A stretch of DNA of 44,682 nt from CAZNGF01 sp964572855 (lineage in GTDB: Bacteria > Bipolaricaulota > Bipolaricaulia > RBG-16-55-9 > JAJCYT01): positions 1 to 44,682 of the forward strand of contig CAZNGF010000011.1 in NCBI GenBank assembly GCA_964572855.1, written 5' to 3'. Numbering within the stretch: the stretch's first letter is position 1; every line of letters starts with the position of its first letter. The position numbers and the translations under genes are program-made. The notes beneath the pieces are model-generated. The model made no database searches, was not told where the DNA came from, and worked only from the letters and a program-made list of their open reading frames with translations. Shown here one piece after another: positions 23,133 through 32,048 of the stretch.

Positions 23133-25924
23133 CGACGTCCGGCCAGCACGGCGGGGAGCAAGGTCAGGCTACAAAGGGCCACGGCGCTCACGCCCAGCAG
23201 GGCGGACTTGCCAAACACCTGCAGCCCGGGCGTCGAGGCGAACAGCATGCTGCCGAAGGCCGTCATGGTCGTGAGGTTGGCCACCAGCACGGGCATGGCC
23301 ACCGACTGGGTGGCGCGGCGCACGAGCTCGGGGGAGCGCGGGGCGCCGCTGCGGCGCTCGAGGTAGCGGTGCAGCAGGTGGATGCCGTTGTCGACGCCGA
23401 TGCCGATCAGTAGCGGTGAGATCACCATGTTGGTCAGGTTGAACGAGATGCCCAGCAGGCCCATTCCCCCCAGCATCCAGGCGTAGCCCACGGCCAGCGG
23501 GAGCAGCACCAGCAGCGGCGCGCTGCGCATCCCGTAGCCGGCGAAGTCGAACAGGAGCGAGAGCGTGATGAGCCCGAGCGCCCAGAGCGTCGCGTTCCAG
23601 AAGTCGCTTTCGGTGGCCACCTCGAGCTGGTGCTGGATCATGGGCGGTCCGATGTAGTTGGACGTGATCGCGTCCACGGTCGCGATGAAGCGCTCGTAGT
23701 TGCCCTCCAGGTAGACGTCCTTGGAGAGCTCGACGTAGACGATAAATTCGTTCTCCTCGGTGATGAGCCGGTTGCGCAGGTCTTGGGGCAGCGCGTTCAG
23801 GAAGCCGTCGATCGTCCCCGGCACGTTGAGCGTGCGCCCGGCGATGGCGCGCAGGCTGTCGAGCGTGCTCCCGAGCTGGACCAGGTTGAACTGGAGCTGG
23901 TCCACGTTGAGCCGGTTGAGTTCGGTCTGGATGTTGAGCAACTGGACGATGAGCGCGTTGGTCTCCTCGACGATGGGGCGCTGGGCCACCAGGTCGGCCA
24001 GGTCCTTCCACTGGCGCAGGTTGTTCTCCATGCGCTGGAGCTCGGCCACCAGGCGCTCGCGGTTGGCCAGGTTGTCCAGCAACCCCGCGATGAGCGCGTT
24101 GCTCTGGTCGAACGGCGCGTCCAGGTCGAGGTCCTGCAGCAGCGAGACCTGGCTCTGGAAGTAGTTCTGGGCCGAGACCACGTTCAGCACGAGGTCCGAG
24201 CGCGCCAGGGCGTCGGTGAGCGCGCGGACCTGGTCCTGCGCCGGCAGGAAGAACACGAAGTAGTCGCCCGAGGTGCCGGCGGTGGCAAAGCCCGCCGCGC
24301 GGATCTCGGCGCGGGTGGTCTGGCTGGGCAGGCCCGTGACCTCGAGCTCCTCGGAGATGAAGCGCACGCGCACCGACGAGGCCGGTCCGAGCAGCCCGGC
24401 CGTGATCAGCAGCACGAGCAGGATGACGCTTCGGCGCCCGCGCAACACCCCGCCCATCAGCGGACGCAGCGTCCAGCGAAAGCCCGCCGCCCGCCGCATG
24501 TGCCGCCGCAGCACGAGGTGCGCCAGCACGAGCAGGGCGGGCAACACGAGCAGCGTGAGCGCCACCGAGACCAGCACGCCCACGCCGGCCACCAGGCCCA
24601 TCTCGTAGAGCCCGCGCGAGTGCGAGCTCATCATCACGAAGAACACGAGCGCCGTGGTCAGCGCGCCGCTCAGCATGGCCTCGCCCTTGTGCAGGATGGC
24701 CTCGTGCAGCGCTCCGCTCACGCCGCGCCCGGCCCCGCGCTCCTCGAGGAAGCGGCTCACGAAGTGGATGCCGTAGTTGATCCCCAGCCCCAGCAGCAGC
24801 GCGGGCAGCATGGCCGTGATCAGGTTGAACCCGTCGAAGGCGACCCTTGCCCAGGCCGCCGTCCACACCGCGCTCATCGACAGCGGGATGATCACGAGCG
24901 CCGGGTAGATCATGCGGCGGAACGTGAGCAGGAACACGAGCAGAATGCCCCCGAGCGAGATGAGCGTCGTGTGGAGCACGTCGCGCTGCATGGCCCGGTT
25001 GCTCTGGGCCGTGAAGGCGTAGGCTCCGGACACCCCGGCGCTGATCCCGCGCGCGGGCAGCTCGGCCCGCTCCAGGGCGCGCTCGACGCGTTCGATCAGG
25101 CGTTCGTTGAAGGCGATGTCGGCGTAGGAGGGCTGGGCCGGCCGCACCTCGATCAGGAGCGACCGCCGGTTCCGCGAGAGGTTGGGCGCGGCCCGCTGGA
25201 GTTCCGCCTCCAGCTCGCCCAGCAGCCCGTGCAGCTCCGTGATCGCGGCCAGGGTGCGCTCGATCGGGCTGGGCTCGTCCGAGCCCGGGCGGGACTGCAG
25301 CTGCTGCAGCGCGTTGGCGACCTCGGCGTTGAGCGCCTTGAGCTGGTCCAGCGCCTCGCGCAGCGCTTGGGGGTTGATCTGCTCGGTGGCCTGGGTCTGG
25401 CCTTCCAGTTGTGCGTTGAGCGCGGCGTAGGTCTGGGCCAGGTCGCCCTGCTCGACCAGCTCGGGCGAGAGCGAGCCCATGCCGGACTGCACGCGCTTCA
25501 GGGCCTGCTCGATGCGCCGCAGCCGCTCGTTGTCCGAGCCCAGTTGCTGGAACAGCGCCAGGCGCGGGTCGATTTGGTAGCTGGCCTCGCGCACGCCCTC
25601 GTACACGCGCAGCTCGCGCACGACCTGCTCGGCCGCGGCCGTGAGCCGCCCGACCCCCGCCTCGGGCGAGGCCGGCGCGTCGATGAGGCGCAGCAGGATC
25701 TGGAGCGAGTCCGACTGCTGCAGCAGCGACTCGCGCACGCGGAACTGTTCCAGCAGCGGGTCGTTCCGCGGCAGCAGGTCGAGGAACGAGGCGCGCGTGG
25801 GCAGGTCGCGCACGGCGTAGAGCGCCAGCGACGAGAGCAGCAGGCTCGTAAACAGCACCCACCAGGCGCGGTAGCGCACCAGGCGGTAGACGCCCTCGAA
25901 GAACGCGCGGCGCCAGCGGGCCAC
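23129..25924 (-). CDS. RND/MMPL-family exporter
   Basis: 931 residues with two repeats, each of a large periplasmic loop and a six-helix bundle. The first bundle is near residues 310-465 (GLGINYGIHFVSRFLEERG) and the second near 770-925 (GIGVDNGIHLLHRYLERR). The usual proton-relay Asp of the first GxxxDY motif is Asn here, while the second repeat keeps Asp. Such proteins export lipids or hydrophobic compounds, some of them hopanoids (HpnN). The loops contain leucine-rich coiled stretches. The GTG start at 25924 follows GGGGAG. It is 107 bases downstream of nusA and probably in that transcript. Confidence 0.9.
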   Translation of the reverse strand: MARWRRAFFEGVYRLVRYRAWWVLFTSLLLSSLALYAVRDLPTRASFLDLLPRNDPLLEQFRVRESLLQQSDSLQILLRLIDAPASPEAGVGRLTAAAEQVVRELRVYEGVREASYQIDPRLALFQQLGSDNERLRRIEQALKRVQSGMGSLSPELVEQGDLAQTYAALNAQLEGQTQATEQINPQALREALDQLKALNAEVANALQQLQSRPGSDEPSPIERTLAAITELHGLLGELEAELQRAAPNLSRNRRSLLIEVRPAQPSYADIAFNERLIERVERALERAELPARGISAGVSGAYAFTAQSNRAMQRDVLHTTLISLGGILLVFLLTFRRMIYPALVIIPLSMSAVWTAAWARVAFDGFNLITAMLPALLLGLGINYGIHFVSRFLEERGAGRGVSGALHEAILHKGEAMLSGALTTALVFFVMMSSHSRGLYEMGLVAGVGVLVSVALTLLVLPALLVLAHLVLRRHMRRAAGFRWTLRPLMGGVLRGRRSVILLVLLITAGLLGPASSVRVRFISEELEVTGLPSQTTRAEIRAAGFATAGTSGDYFVFFLPAQDQVRALTDALARSDLVLNVVSAQNYFQSQVSLLQDLDLDAPFDQSNALIAGLLDNLANRERLVAELQRMENNLRQWKDLADLVAQRPIVEETNALIVQLLNIQTELNRLNVDQLQFNLVQLGSTLDSLRAIAGRTLNVPGTIDGFLNALPQDLRNRLITEENEFIVYVELSKDVYLEGNYERFIATVDAITSNYIGPPMIQHQLEVATESDFWNATLWALGLITLSLLFDFAGYGMRSAPLLVLLPLAVGYAWMLGGMGLLGISFNLTNMVISPLLIGIGVDNGIHLLHRYLERRSGAPRSPELVRRATQSVAMPVLVANLTTMTAFGSMLFASTPGLQVFGKSALLGVSAVALCSLTLLPAVLAGRR

Positions 25925-26031
25925 GCTAAGCGCGCTCCCCGAGCGTCCCGGGTCGCGGCTGCATCCGGCTGTGGTGGGGATGGGGGGATGTCATGGGGAG
26001 CCCTCCGAACGCGCCCGCGACGGCCTGCCCC

Positions 26032-27060
26032 TCAGGCGTTGGGTTCGCTTTCCACCGGGGATTCCGCCTCGGCTTCGGCGTCCTCGGCTGCGGCGGCTTC
26101 CCGTTCGGCCTCGGCGCGCTCGAGTTCCTCCGGGCTGGTGACGTCGATCTGGTAGCCCGTGAGTTTGGCGGTGAGCCGCACGTTTTGCCCCCCCTTGCCG
26201 ATGGCCAGCGAGAGCTCGTCGTCGCGCACCAGCACGCGCGCGTGTTGCGACTCGGGGTCGGACTCGATGCGGATCACGGTGGCCGGGGCCAGGCTGTTGC
26301 GGATGAGCTGGTTCAACTCCTCGCTGAAGCGCACGACGTCGACCTTCTCGCCGTGCAGCTCGCGCACGATGCCCTTGATGCGCGTCCCGCCGGGGCCCAC
26401 ACACGTGCCCACGGGGTCGATGTCCGGGGAGAGCGAGCGGATGGCCACCTTGGTGCGCACGCCCGGCTCGCGCGCGATCTTCTCGACCTTGAGCAGGCCG
26501 CGTTCGAGCTCGGGCACCTCGAGCTTGAGCAGGCACTCGACGAAGCCCTCGTGGGCGCGCGAGACGAGCAACCTCGGGTCGCCGCCCGTGTGCTCGACCT
26601 CGTAGAGGAAGGCGCGCAGCGTGGCGCCCAACTGGTAGCGTTCACCCGGGATGCGCTCCCGCTCGGGCATGAGCGCCTCGGCCTGCCCCAGGTTGATCCA
26701 GACGTTGCCGCCCTCGAAGCGGTGCACCGAGCCGTTGATGATCTCGCCCACGCGTTCCTGGTAGCGCTCGTGGATCATGTCGCGCCGGTAGCGCAGGATC
26801 TCCTGGTGGATGGTCTCCTCGGCGCGGCGCGTGGCGATGCGGCCCAAATCGCGCAGGTCGAACTCCTCGACGCGGTCCTCCAGCGTGATCTGGATGTCCC
26901 CGGAGTGGCGGTCGATGTCGACGGCGATCTCGCCCTCTTCGCCGTACTCCTCCTTGTAGGCCGTTTCGATGCCCTTCTTGACGGCTTCGTAGAGGACCTC
27001 GCGCTCGATCCCTTCGTCCTTGGCGAGTTCCTCCATGGCTTCGAGAAATTCGATGTTCAC
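26032..27060 (-). CDS. nusA: Transcription termination/antitermination factor NusA
   Basis: 342 residues, the short form without the C-terminal AR repeats. N-terminal RNA-polymerase-binding domain (1 to about 125), S1 domain (about 130-200), KH1 with VGPGGTRIKGIVREL and KH2 with IGKGGQNVRLTAKL, then an acidic tail. The GTG at 27060 follows GGAAGG and gives the family N-terminus NIEFLEAMEELAKDEG. The usual neighbours rimP and infB are absent: an MMPL exporter lies downstream, an MFS gene upstream. Confidence 0.96.
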   Translation of the reverse strand: MNIEFLEAMEELAKDEGIEREVLYEAVKKGIETAYKEEYGEEGEIAVDIDRHSGDIQITLEDRVEEFDLRDLGRIATRRAEETIHQEILRYRRDMIHERYQERVGEIINGSVHRFEGGNVWINLGQAEALMPERERIPGERYQLGATLRAFLYEVEHTGGDPRLLVSRAHEGFVECLLKLEVPELERGLLKVEKIAREPGVRTKVAIRSLSPDIDPVGTCVGPGGTRIKGIVRELHGEKVDVVRFSEELNQLIRNSLAPATVIRIESDPESQHARVLVRDDELSLAIGKGGQNVRLTAKLTGYQIDVTSPEELERAEAEREAAAAEDAEAEAESPVESEPNA

Positions 27061-27181
27061 GCTTGCCTTCCTCTCCAGCGGGGGACATCCCGATCGTCCG
27101 CCCAACAGGTTCCCGCGCCCGCTCGGCGGCGCGCGGTGTCGCGTCAAACGGCGTTGTCATCGCGACAAAACTTGGGGGTCG

Positions 27182-27210
27182 ATTATAGCCCGTCCCCCCC
27201 TGTTTGCAAA
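27182..27210 (-). promoter_or_regulatory. nusA promoter
   Basis: Leftward TTTGCA (27205-27210), 17 bases, perfect TATAAT (27182-27187). It leaves a leader of about 115 bases. Confidence 0.65.
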
Positions 27211-27237
27211 GCGGGGGCGGCTTGGCGCGCGGGCGGG

Positions 27238-27277
27238 AAAAAAGCGTGCGCCGCCCGGAGGCAGCCGGACGGCGCAC
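27238..27277 (-). terminator. Rho-independent terminator of the MFS gene
   Basis: Leftward, the perfectly paired arms GTGCGCCG (at 27277) and CGGCGCAC, with a further CCGG pairing inside, are followed by GCTTTTTT. It insulates nusA from the MFS transcript. Confidence 0.8.
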
Positions 27278-27455
27278 GTTGCTAGGTGTGACCCTTGCCC
27301 CGAGAAAGGTCGCTGTCAAAGCACCCCGACAACATCGACAGGCCCTTTCTCTAAGGAGGTATCATTCGGTTGTGCTACGCTGCCCCCACCGTAGGCCGGG
27401 ACGCGTGAAAAAGGAATGGAGAGCGCGTGAAAAACAGGTCCAAAGCCGGTCGTGC

Positions 27456-28619
27456 CTACGTCGAGCCGTCGGCGGCCGGGGGGATGCGCAGCGCCAGCAG
27501 GGCGGCCAGCAGCGCCGCCAGGCTGATCCCGTCCAGCGCGGGCACCATGCCCCAGCGGTCCGCGGCCGCGCCCACCGGGCTCACCAGCAGCGACCCCACG
27601 CCCCAGCCGAAGCCCATGGTGATGGCCGAGGCCGTGCCGGCGTGCCGGGGGAAGAGCTCCTGGGCGTGCGCCACGATGACGGGGTTGTTCAGGGCCAACG
27701 CCATGCCGGCCAGCGTCAGCCAGACGAGCATGGTCCAGCCGGCGCCGTGCAGGAAGGCGAACAGCAGCGGATAGGCCAGCAGGAAGGAGAGGAACACGAC
27801 GCGGCGGCGCCCGAAGCGGTCCGAAAGCGGCCCGCCCAGCAGCGAGCTGGCCGCCGAGCCCAGCAGGAACAGAAACAGGCCGGCGCTGCCCATCTGATAC
27901 GACAAACCGCGTGCTTCCAGCAGGATGATCAGGTAGGTGAGGAACGACAGATACACCGCGTGGCGCAGCACGACGATGAGCCACATCACCGCCAGCGGCC
28001 GGAACGCGTCCCACCAGCGCAGCCGGATCGGCTCGACCGCGGGCGGGGCGGGCACGGTGTGCCGCAGCAGCGCGAAGGCCAGCAGGGCCGCCAGCAACAG
28101 GACCCCGGACCCCCAGCCCAGGCCCAGCGCCGTGAACAGCAGCGCCGCCAGCACCGGGCTGAGCGAGAACCCGGCCGTCCCGCCCGCGATGAACAGCGAG
28201 ATCGCCAGCCCGCGGCGGCGCTCGGCCAGCGACCCGGCCAGCGCCGTGGCCTGGGGGTGGAACATGGCCGTGCCCAGCCCGGCCAGCACGACCGCGCCCA
28301 GCAGCACGCCGTAGCTCGGCGCCAGGCCCGCCAGGCTCAAAAACAACCCCGTGAGCGCCGGGCCCCAGACCGCGAAGTTGAACGTGCGCACCCGGTCGCC
28401 CAGCGCGCCGAACAGCACCTGGGTGAGCGAGGCCATGGCCGTGAAGGCCGTCGAGGCCAGCCCGACCAGCGCCAGCGAGAGCCCGAACTTGGCCTTGAGC
28501 AGCGGCAGAAGCGCGGGCAGGAGGTTGGCGTAGAAGTCGTTGGCGAAGTGCGCGCCCATGAGCGGGAGCAGCCGCCGCCAGAGCGGCCGTGCGCGTTCCG
28601 CCGCGGTAGCGGTGTGCAT
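27456..28619 (-). CDS. MFS transporter, fosmidomycin-resistance (Fsr)-like
   Basis: 387 residues with about twelve membrane helices in two halves. LMGAHFANDFYANLLPALLP at the N-terminus, FGALGDRVR, and LAGLGTAMFHPQATALAG place it in the Fsr-like branch of the major facilitator family, which exports small drug-like molecules. The second half opens with MGSAGLFLFLLGSAASSLLG and GGPLSDRFGRRRV. The start ATG at 28619 has no clear ribosome-binding site. It is transcribed alone and ends in a strong terminator. It diverges from the CopD-like gene; the substrate is unknown. Confidence 0.87.
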   Translation of the reverse strand: MHTATAAERARPLWRRLLPLMGAHFANDFYANLLPALLPLLKAKFGLSLALVGLASTAFTAMASLTQVLFGALGDRVRTFNFAVWGPALTGLFLSLAGLAPSYGVLLGAVVLAGLGTAMFHPQATALAGSLAERRRGLAISLFIAGGTAGFSLSPVLAALLFTALGLGWGSGVLLLAALLAFALLRHTVPAPPAVEPIRLRWWDAFRPLAVMWLIVVLRHAVYLSFLTYLIILLEARGLSYQMGSAGLFLFLLGSAASSLLGGPLSDRFGRRRVVFLSFLLAYPLLFAFLHGAGWTMLVWLTLAGMALALNNPVIVAHAQELFPRHAGTASAITMGFGWGVGSLLVSPVGAAADRWGMVPALDGISLAALLAALLALRIPPAADGST

Positions 28620-28772
28620 GGACGGCGGAGTGTATCCCCGGGGGGAGCGGCCGGCAAACGATTGCGCGATCCCAAGCCAGTCTGCATACTCCGGAGCGAA
28701 TCGCCAAAGCGGAACGAACTCTGCGGCCCGCGCGCGGGCCGCCAACCGAATCAGCTCGTGGAGGGGGAGACC

Positions 28773-29201
28773 GTGCGGACGTTGATGCTGTCGATACACG
28801 TGTTCGGCGCCGTGATTTGGGTGGGAGGGCTCGCGTTCGTCTCCTGGGCGCTGCTGCCCGCCGCGCGCGCCAAGGAGGGGCGGGCGCTGCTGGCCGCCGC
28901 GCTCGGCCGGTTCCAATGGGTCGCCCGCGCCTGCAGCCTGGCCATGCTGCTCAGCGGCGGCCACCTGATCGCCACGTCGTATCCGGTGCGCACGTGGTTC
29001 AGCACGCAACCGGGCTTTGCGGCCTTTCTCATGATGGTTCTCTGGCTCGTGCTCACGGCCGTGCTCGAAATGAGCGCCCGGCCGCGCAAGGCGCTGGCGG
29101 GCGGCGGGGGGGACGTGGGACGGCTAAGCGCCTACTACCACGCCGCCATGGCCGTGGGCGTGTTGCTGCTGCTGGACGCGGCCTGGGCGTTCGTCCGCTA
29201 G
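28773..29201 (+). CDS. Small CopD-like integral membrane protein
   Basis: 142 residues with four hydrophobic helices. The N-terminal SIHVFGAVIWVGGLAFVSWALLP, with a His-Val/Trp-Val-Gly-Gly helix, a second-helix Ser-Gly-Gly-His, and the Tyr-His-Ala of the last helix resemble CopD/DUF2269-like or small haem- or copper-associated membrane proteins. Start GTG at 28773, preceded by GGAGGGGGAG. It is followed by the HtrA-type protease after 108 bases. Function beyond a membrane role cannot be said. Confidence 0.65.
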   Translation: MRTLMLSIHVFGAVIWVGGLAFVSWALLPAARAKEGRALLAAALGRFQWVARACSLAMLLSGGHLIATSYPVRTWFSTQPGFAAFLMMVLWLVLTAVLEMSARPRKALAGGGGDVGRLSAYYHAAMAVGVLLLLDAAWAFVR

Positions 29202-29309
29202 CGCGCCGACGCGCCCGGCGGCTTTCGTGAGCTCGCGCGTTCCGTTAGACTGGTCCCAAAGCGACCCTGGAGGGATGCCCGTGCGACCCCGAACGACGAG
29301 GAGGACGAC

Positions 29310-30887
29310 GTGAAACGAGGCCTACTGATCGGCGCCCTGGCGGGCGCGCTCCTGACCGCGGGACTGGTCTGGGTGGTCACCAGCGGGCCGACGCTCGAGG
29401 CGCCCGAGACGGCCGCGCCGTCGAAGTCGGACGCGCCCGAGTTGGCCACCGAGACCGCCCAAAGCCAAGGCCCCGGCGTGACGGCCTCCCCGCAGGGAAA
29501 GCTCGATCTCGACGCGCTCGACGACGAACAACTCCAGCAACTCGTGACGGCCTCGGGCCAGAACGCGATCAAGCAGGCTATCGAGCGGGCCGGGCCGGCC
29601 GTGGTCCAGATCGACGTGGCCAAGACGATCGAGGGGGGGAGCCCGCTGGACCAGCTGTTCCAGGACGACCCGTTCTTCCGCCACTTTCTGGACGAGCCGC
29701 AGGGGCGCCAGGCGCGCTCGCTGGGCTCGGGCTTCTTCTTCTCGTTCGAGGGGAACACCTACCTGCTCTCCAACAACCACGTGACCCAGGACGCCAGCAG
29801 CATCCAGGTCACCACCGAGCGGGGCTGGCGCTTTGCGGCCGAGGTCATCGGCGCGGACGCGGCCATGGACGTGGCCGTCTTAAAAATCGACGACTTCCGC
29901 GGCCGCAGCGTGCCCACGGTGGCGCTGGGCGATTCCGACGCGCTCGAGATCGGCGACTGGGTGGTGGCCATCGGCAACCCGCTCGGGCTCACGCACAGCG
30001 TGACCGCAGGGATCGTAAGCGCCCTGGGCCGCAATATCCAGAACCCCAACGCCAGCTCGCGTTTCCGCTCGCTGATCCAGACGGACGCGGCCATCAACCC
30101 CGGCAACTCGGGCGGGCCGCTGGTGGACGCGCGCGGCCGGGTGGTCGGCATCAACACGCTGATCGCCTCCGACGCCGAGGGGCTCAACTTCGCCATCAAC
30201 CTCAACGAGGTCCGGCGCGTGCTGCCCGCGCTCATCCGCGAGGGCCGCTTCACGCGGGCCTGGCTCGGGGTCTACATCCAGGAGCTCGACGACGCGCTGG
30301 CGCGGCAGTTCGGCGTGCCGGGCGGCGAGGGCGTGCTGATCGGCGACCTGGCACCGGGGTCGCCCTCCCAAGGCGTGTTGCGGGCCGGGGACGTGGTCAC
30401 GCACGTGGACGGGACGTCCGTGGGCTCGGTCGCCGCGCTCCAGGACGCGATCATGTTCAAGGATGTGGGCCAGAGCGTGGCCCTGACCGTGGTGCGCGAC
30501 GGGGAGACGATCCAGCTCGACGTCCGGCTTGGCGAGCGCCCCGGCGACGACGCGCTGGCCCAGCAGGAGGAGCAAAGCCAGCCCGAGGTCGAGTCCGAGG
30601 CGCTGGGGAAGTTCGGCCTGCGGGTCGTGCCCAACACGCCCGAGCTGGCCGAGCGCCTGGGCCTGAACACCCGGCAGGGCGTGCTCGTGGCGGGGATCGA
30701 ACCGGGCAGCCGCGCCTACTGGGCCTCGCCGCGGCCGCAGCAGGGCGATCTCGTCGCCGAGGTGAACCGGCAACGGATCGAATCGGTCGCGGACTGGAAC
30801 GCGCTGGCCGAGGAATTGGCCGATGACGCGCGCGCCGTGCTCACGCTGGTGCGGGGCGGGCGCACGCTCTACGTCGCGTTGCCCTAA
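29310..30887 (+). CDS. HtrA/DegP-type periplasmic serine protease
   Basis: 525 residues. N-terminal membrane anchor or uncleaved signal (about 3-24), an acidic linker, then a trypsin-like domain with catalytic triad H157 (SNNHV), D187 (AMDVAVLKID) and S267 (NPGNSGGPL), and two PDZ domains (about 320-420 and 440-525). It degrades or refolds damaged envelope proteins. The GTG start at 29310 follows GAGGAGG. The tRNA promoter begins 11 bases after its stop codon. Confidence 0.94.
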   Translation: MKRGLLIGALAGALLTAGLVWVVTSGPTLEAPETAAPSKSDAPELATETAQSQGPGVTASPQGKLDLDALDDEQLQQLVTASGQNAIKQAIERAGPAVVQIDVAKTIEGGSPLDQLFQDDPFFRHFLDEPQGRQARSLGSGFFFSFEGNTYLLSNNHVTQDASSIQVTTERGWRFAAEVIGADAAMDVAVLKIDDFRGRSVPTVALGDSDALEIGDWVVAIGNPLGLTHSVTAGIVSALGRNIQNPNASSRFRSLIQTDAAINPGNSGGPLVDARGRVVGINTLIASDAEGLNFAINLNEVRRVLPALIREGRFTRAWLGVYIQELDDALARQFGVPGGEGVLIGDLAPGSPSQGVLRAGDVVTHVDGTSVGSVAALQDAIMFKDVGQSVALTVVRDGETIQLDVRLGERPGDDALAQQEEQSQPEVESEALGKFGLRVVPNTPELAERLGLNTRQGVLVAGIEPGSRAYWASPRPQQGDLVAEVNRQRIESVADWNALAEELADDARAVLTLVRGGRTLYVALP

Positions 30888-30897
30888 GGCGCGCCCC

Positions 30898-30926
30898 TTG
30901 CGTCCGAACGCTTGAAGAATTAGAAT
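30898..30926 (+). promoter_or_regulatory. Promoter for tRNA-Pro
   Basis: TTGCGT (30898-30903), 17 bases, TAGAAT (30921-30926), about 40 bases before the tRNA. Confidence 0.6.
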
Positions 30927-30964
30927 GACGGGCGCCCGGCGCACGTGGCCGGGCGCCTCAGCAA

Positions 30965-31041
30965 CGGAGAGTGGCGCAGTTTGGTAGCGCGCACGGTTCG
31001 GGTCCGTGAGGTCGCCGGTTCAAATCCGGTCTCTCCGACCA
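30965..31041 (+). tRNA. tRNA-Pro (CGG)
   Basis: 77 bases including an encoded CCA. Acceptor arms CGGAGAG and CTCTCCG pair; the anticodon stem CACGG/CCGTG encloses TTCGGGT, giving anticodon CGG; the T arm contains GGTTCAAATCC. Confidence 0.95.
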
Positions 31042-31162
31042 GAAGCTTCGCTTCACCTTTAGCGAGGACGGCGCGCGTTGGGCCTGAGGATGTCGCCGGC
31101 ACGCGGAGCGGAGCTGAATCCCGGACGCGCCCCCTTGCAACCCAGTTGGCCTGAGCCGCCGC

Positions 31163-31191
31163 TTGTGCGAGCCCCTTGCAAGAATTAAACT
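31163..31191 (+). promoter_or_regulatory. Promoter for tRNA-Gly
   Basis: TTGTGC (31163-31168), 17 bases, TAAACT (31186-31191), about 70 bases before the tRNA. Suggests a separate transcript from tRNA-Pro. Confidence 0.5.
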
Positions 31192-31259
31192 CGGAGGCAA
31201 CATCGAGGATGCGCGACCCAGCCAACAGCGCTGGCCGCGATCGAGGTCAAGCGGCGCTT

Positions 31260-31333
31260 GCGGGAGTAGCTCAATGGTAGAGCTCTGGCCTTCCAAGCCA
31301 ACGACGCGGGTTCGATTCCCGTCTCCCGCTCCA
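31260..31333 (+). tRNA. tRNA-Gly (TCC)
   Basis: 74 bases with encoded CCA. Acceptor GCGGGAG/CTCCCGC; anticodon loop CTTCCAA gives TCC; the T arm reads GGGTTCGATTCCC. The first pair of the anticodon stem is a C-A mismatch. Confidence 0.95.
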
Positions 31334-31443
31334 GGACAGCCCCAAGCTCGCCCCGAACCATAGAGGACAAGACGTTGGAGGTGGGGACGGTTGACGCGGT
31401 CCCCCCAATGTCGTCGGCATAAATTCAAGCTCAAGCGAAGCTT

Positions 31444-31519
31444 GCGCCCGTAGCTCAGGGGAGAGAGCATCCGCCTTCTAAGCGGAGGGTCGGGGGTTCG
31501 AATCCTCCCGGGCGCGCCA
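31444..31519 (+). tRNA. tRNA-Arg (TCT)
   Basis: 76 bases with encoded CCA. Acceptor GCGCCCG/CGGGCGC; anticodon stem TCCGC/GCGGA with loop CTTCTAA gives TCT, which reads the AGA codon, rare in a genome this GC-rich; the T arm holds GGGTTCGAATCC. Confidence 0.95.
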
Positions 31520-31549
31520 GAAAAAGGGAGAAGGGAATACGGAATCGGC

Positions 31550-31987
31550 TCAAAGTCCACCTTCCCCGGCCTGTTCGACCAACCCATCCAACCACGCCAG
31601 CACCTTGCGCTCGATGGTGTCGCGGGCGCGGCGGTAATCCGCCAGCGTCCCGCCGAAGGGGTCGTCCACGCCCCAGGCGACCAGCTCGCCCGAAAAGTTC
31701 GCGGGCCGGCCCGCGGGGTCGAAATGGGCCAAGGTCACGACCACGTCCGCTCTCGACCAGTGTGCGGACGTCAACCCGGTGGGGACGTGGCCTGCAAGGT
31801 CGATGCCCCGCTCGGCCATGACCGTCACGGTCTGCGGAGAGACCGCGTCCGCCGGGCGCGTCCCCGCACTCTGGGCGCGCCACGCGAGCCCGCGCCTGGC
31901 GGCATGGTGGCCGAAAAACCCCTGCGCCATCGGGCTGCGGCACGAGTTGCCGGTGCAGACGAACAGGACTCGGCGTGGTTGTTGCAT
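31550..31987 (-). CDS. Low-molecular-weight phosphatase / arsenate reductase-family protein
   Basis: 145 residues. The P-loop C11-TGNS-C16-R17-SPMAQ and the late Asp-Pro pair D109-P110 in DDPFGG are those of the low-molecular-weight tyrosine phosphatase fold. Apart from C11 and C16 there is no cysteine, so the resolving-cysteine relay of thioredoxin-linked ArsC is missing. The DPFGG-type C-terminus recalls YwlE-like arginine phosphatases as well as some arsenate reductases. Start ATG follows AAGGAG. Single gene; convergent with the tRNA cluster. Phosphatase versus arsenate reductase cannot be settled from sequence. Confidence 0.75.
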   Translation of the reverse strand: MQQPRRVLFVCTGNSCRSPMAQGFFGHHAARRGLAWRAQSAGTRPADAVSPQTVTVMAERGIDLAGHVPTGLTSAHWSRADVVVTLAHFDPAGRPANFSGELVAWGVDDPFGGTLADYRRARDTIERKVLAWLDGLVEQAGEGGL

Positions 31988-32048
31988 GGACTCCTTCCGT
32001 AGTTTCGGAGCGCGTGGTTTTCCTGTAGTATAAGCAAGGGTGAGTGCC

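Larger units (their letters stand above)
27061..27455. other. Gap between nusA and the MFS gene
   Basis: About 395 bases. It holds the nusA promoter (27182-27210) and leader, the MFS terminator (27238-27277) and roughly 180 bases in which I see no gene or structured element. A stray AAGGAGG at about 27354 on the plus strand precedes no convincing open frame. Confidence 0.5.

Noticed and set aside
27204..29201. 665-codon plus-strand frame opposite the MFS gene
   Set aside because: Only its last 142 codons (from the GTG at 28773) encode a protein; the rest is the antisense of the MFS gene.
30965..31519. Integrated island at the tRNA genes
   Set aside because: No integrase, no repeated tRNA 3' end and no composition change were found.
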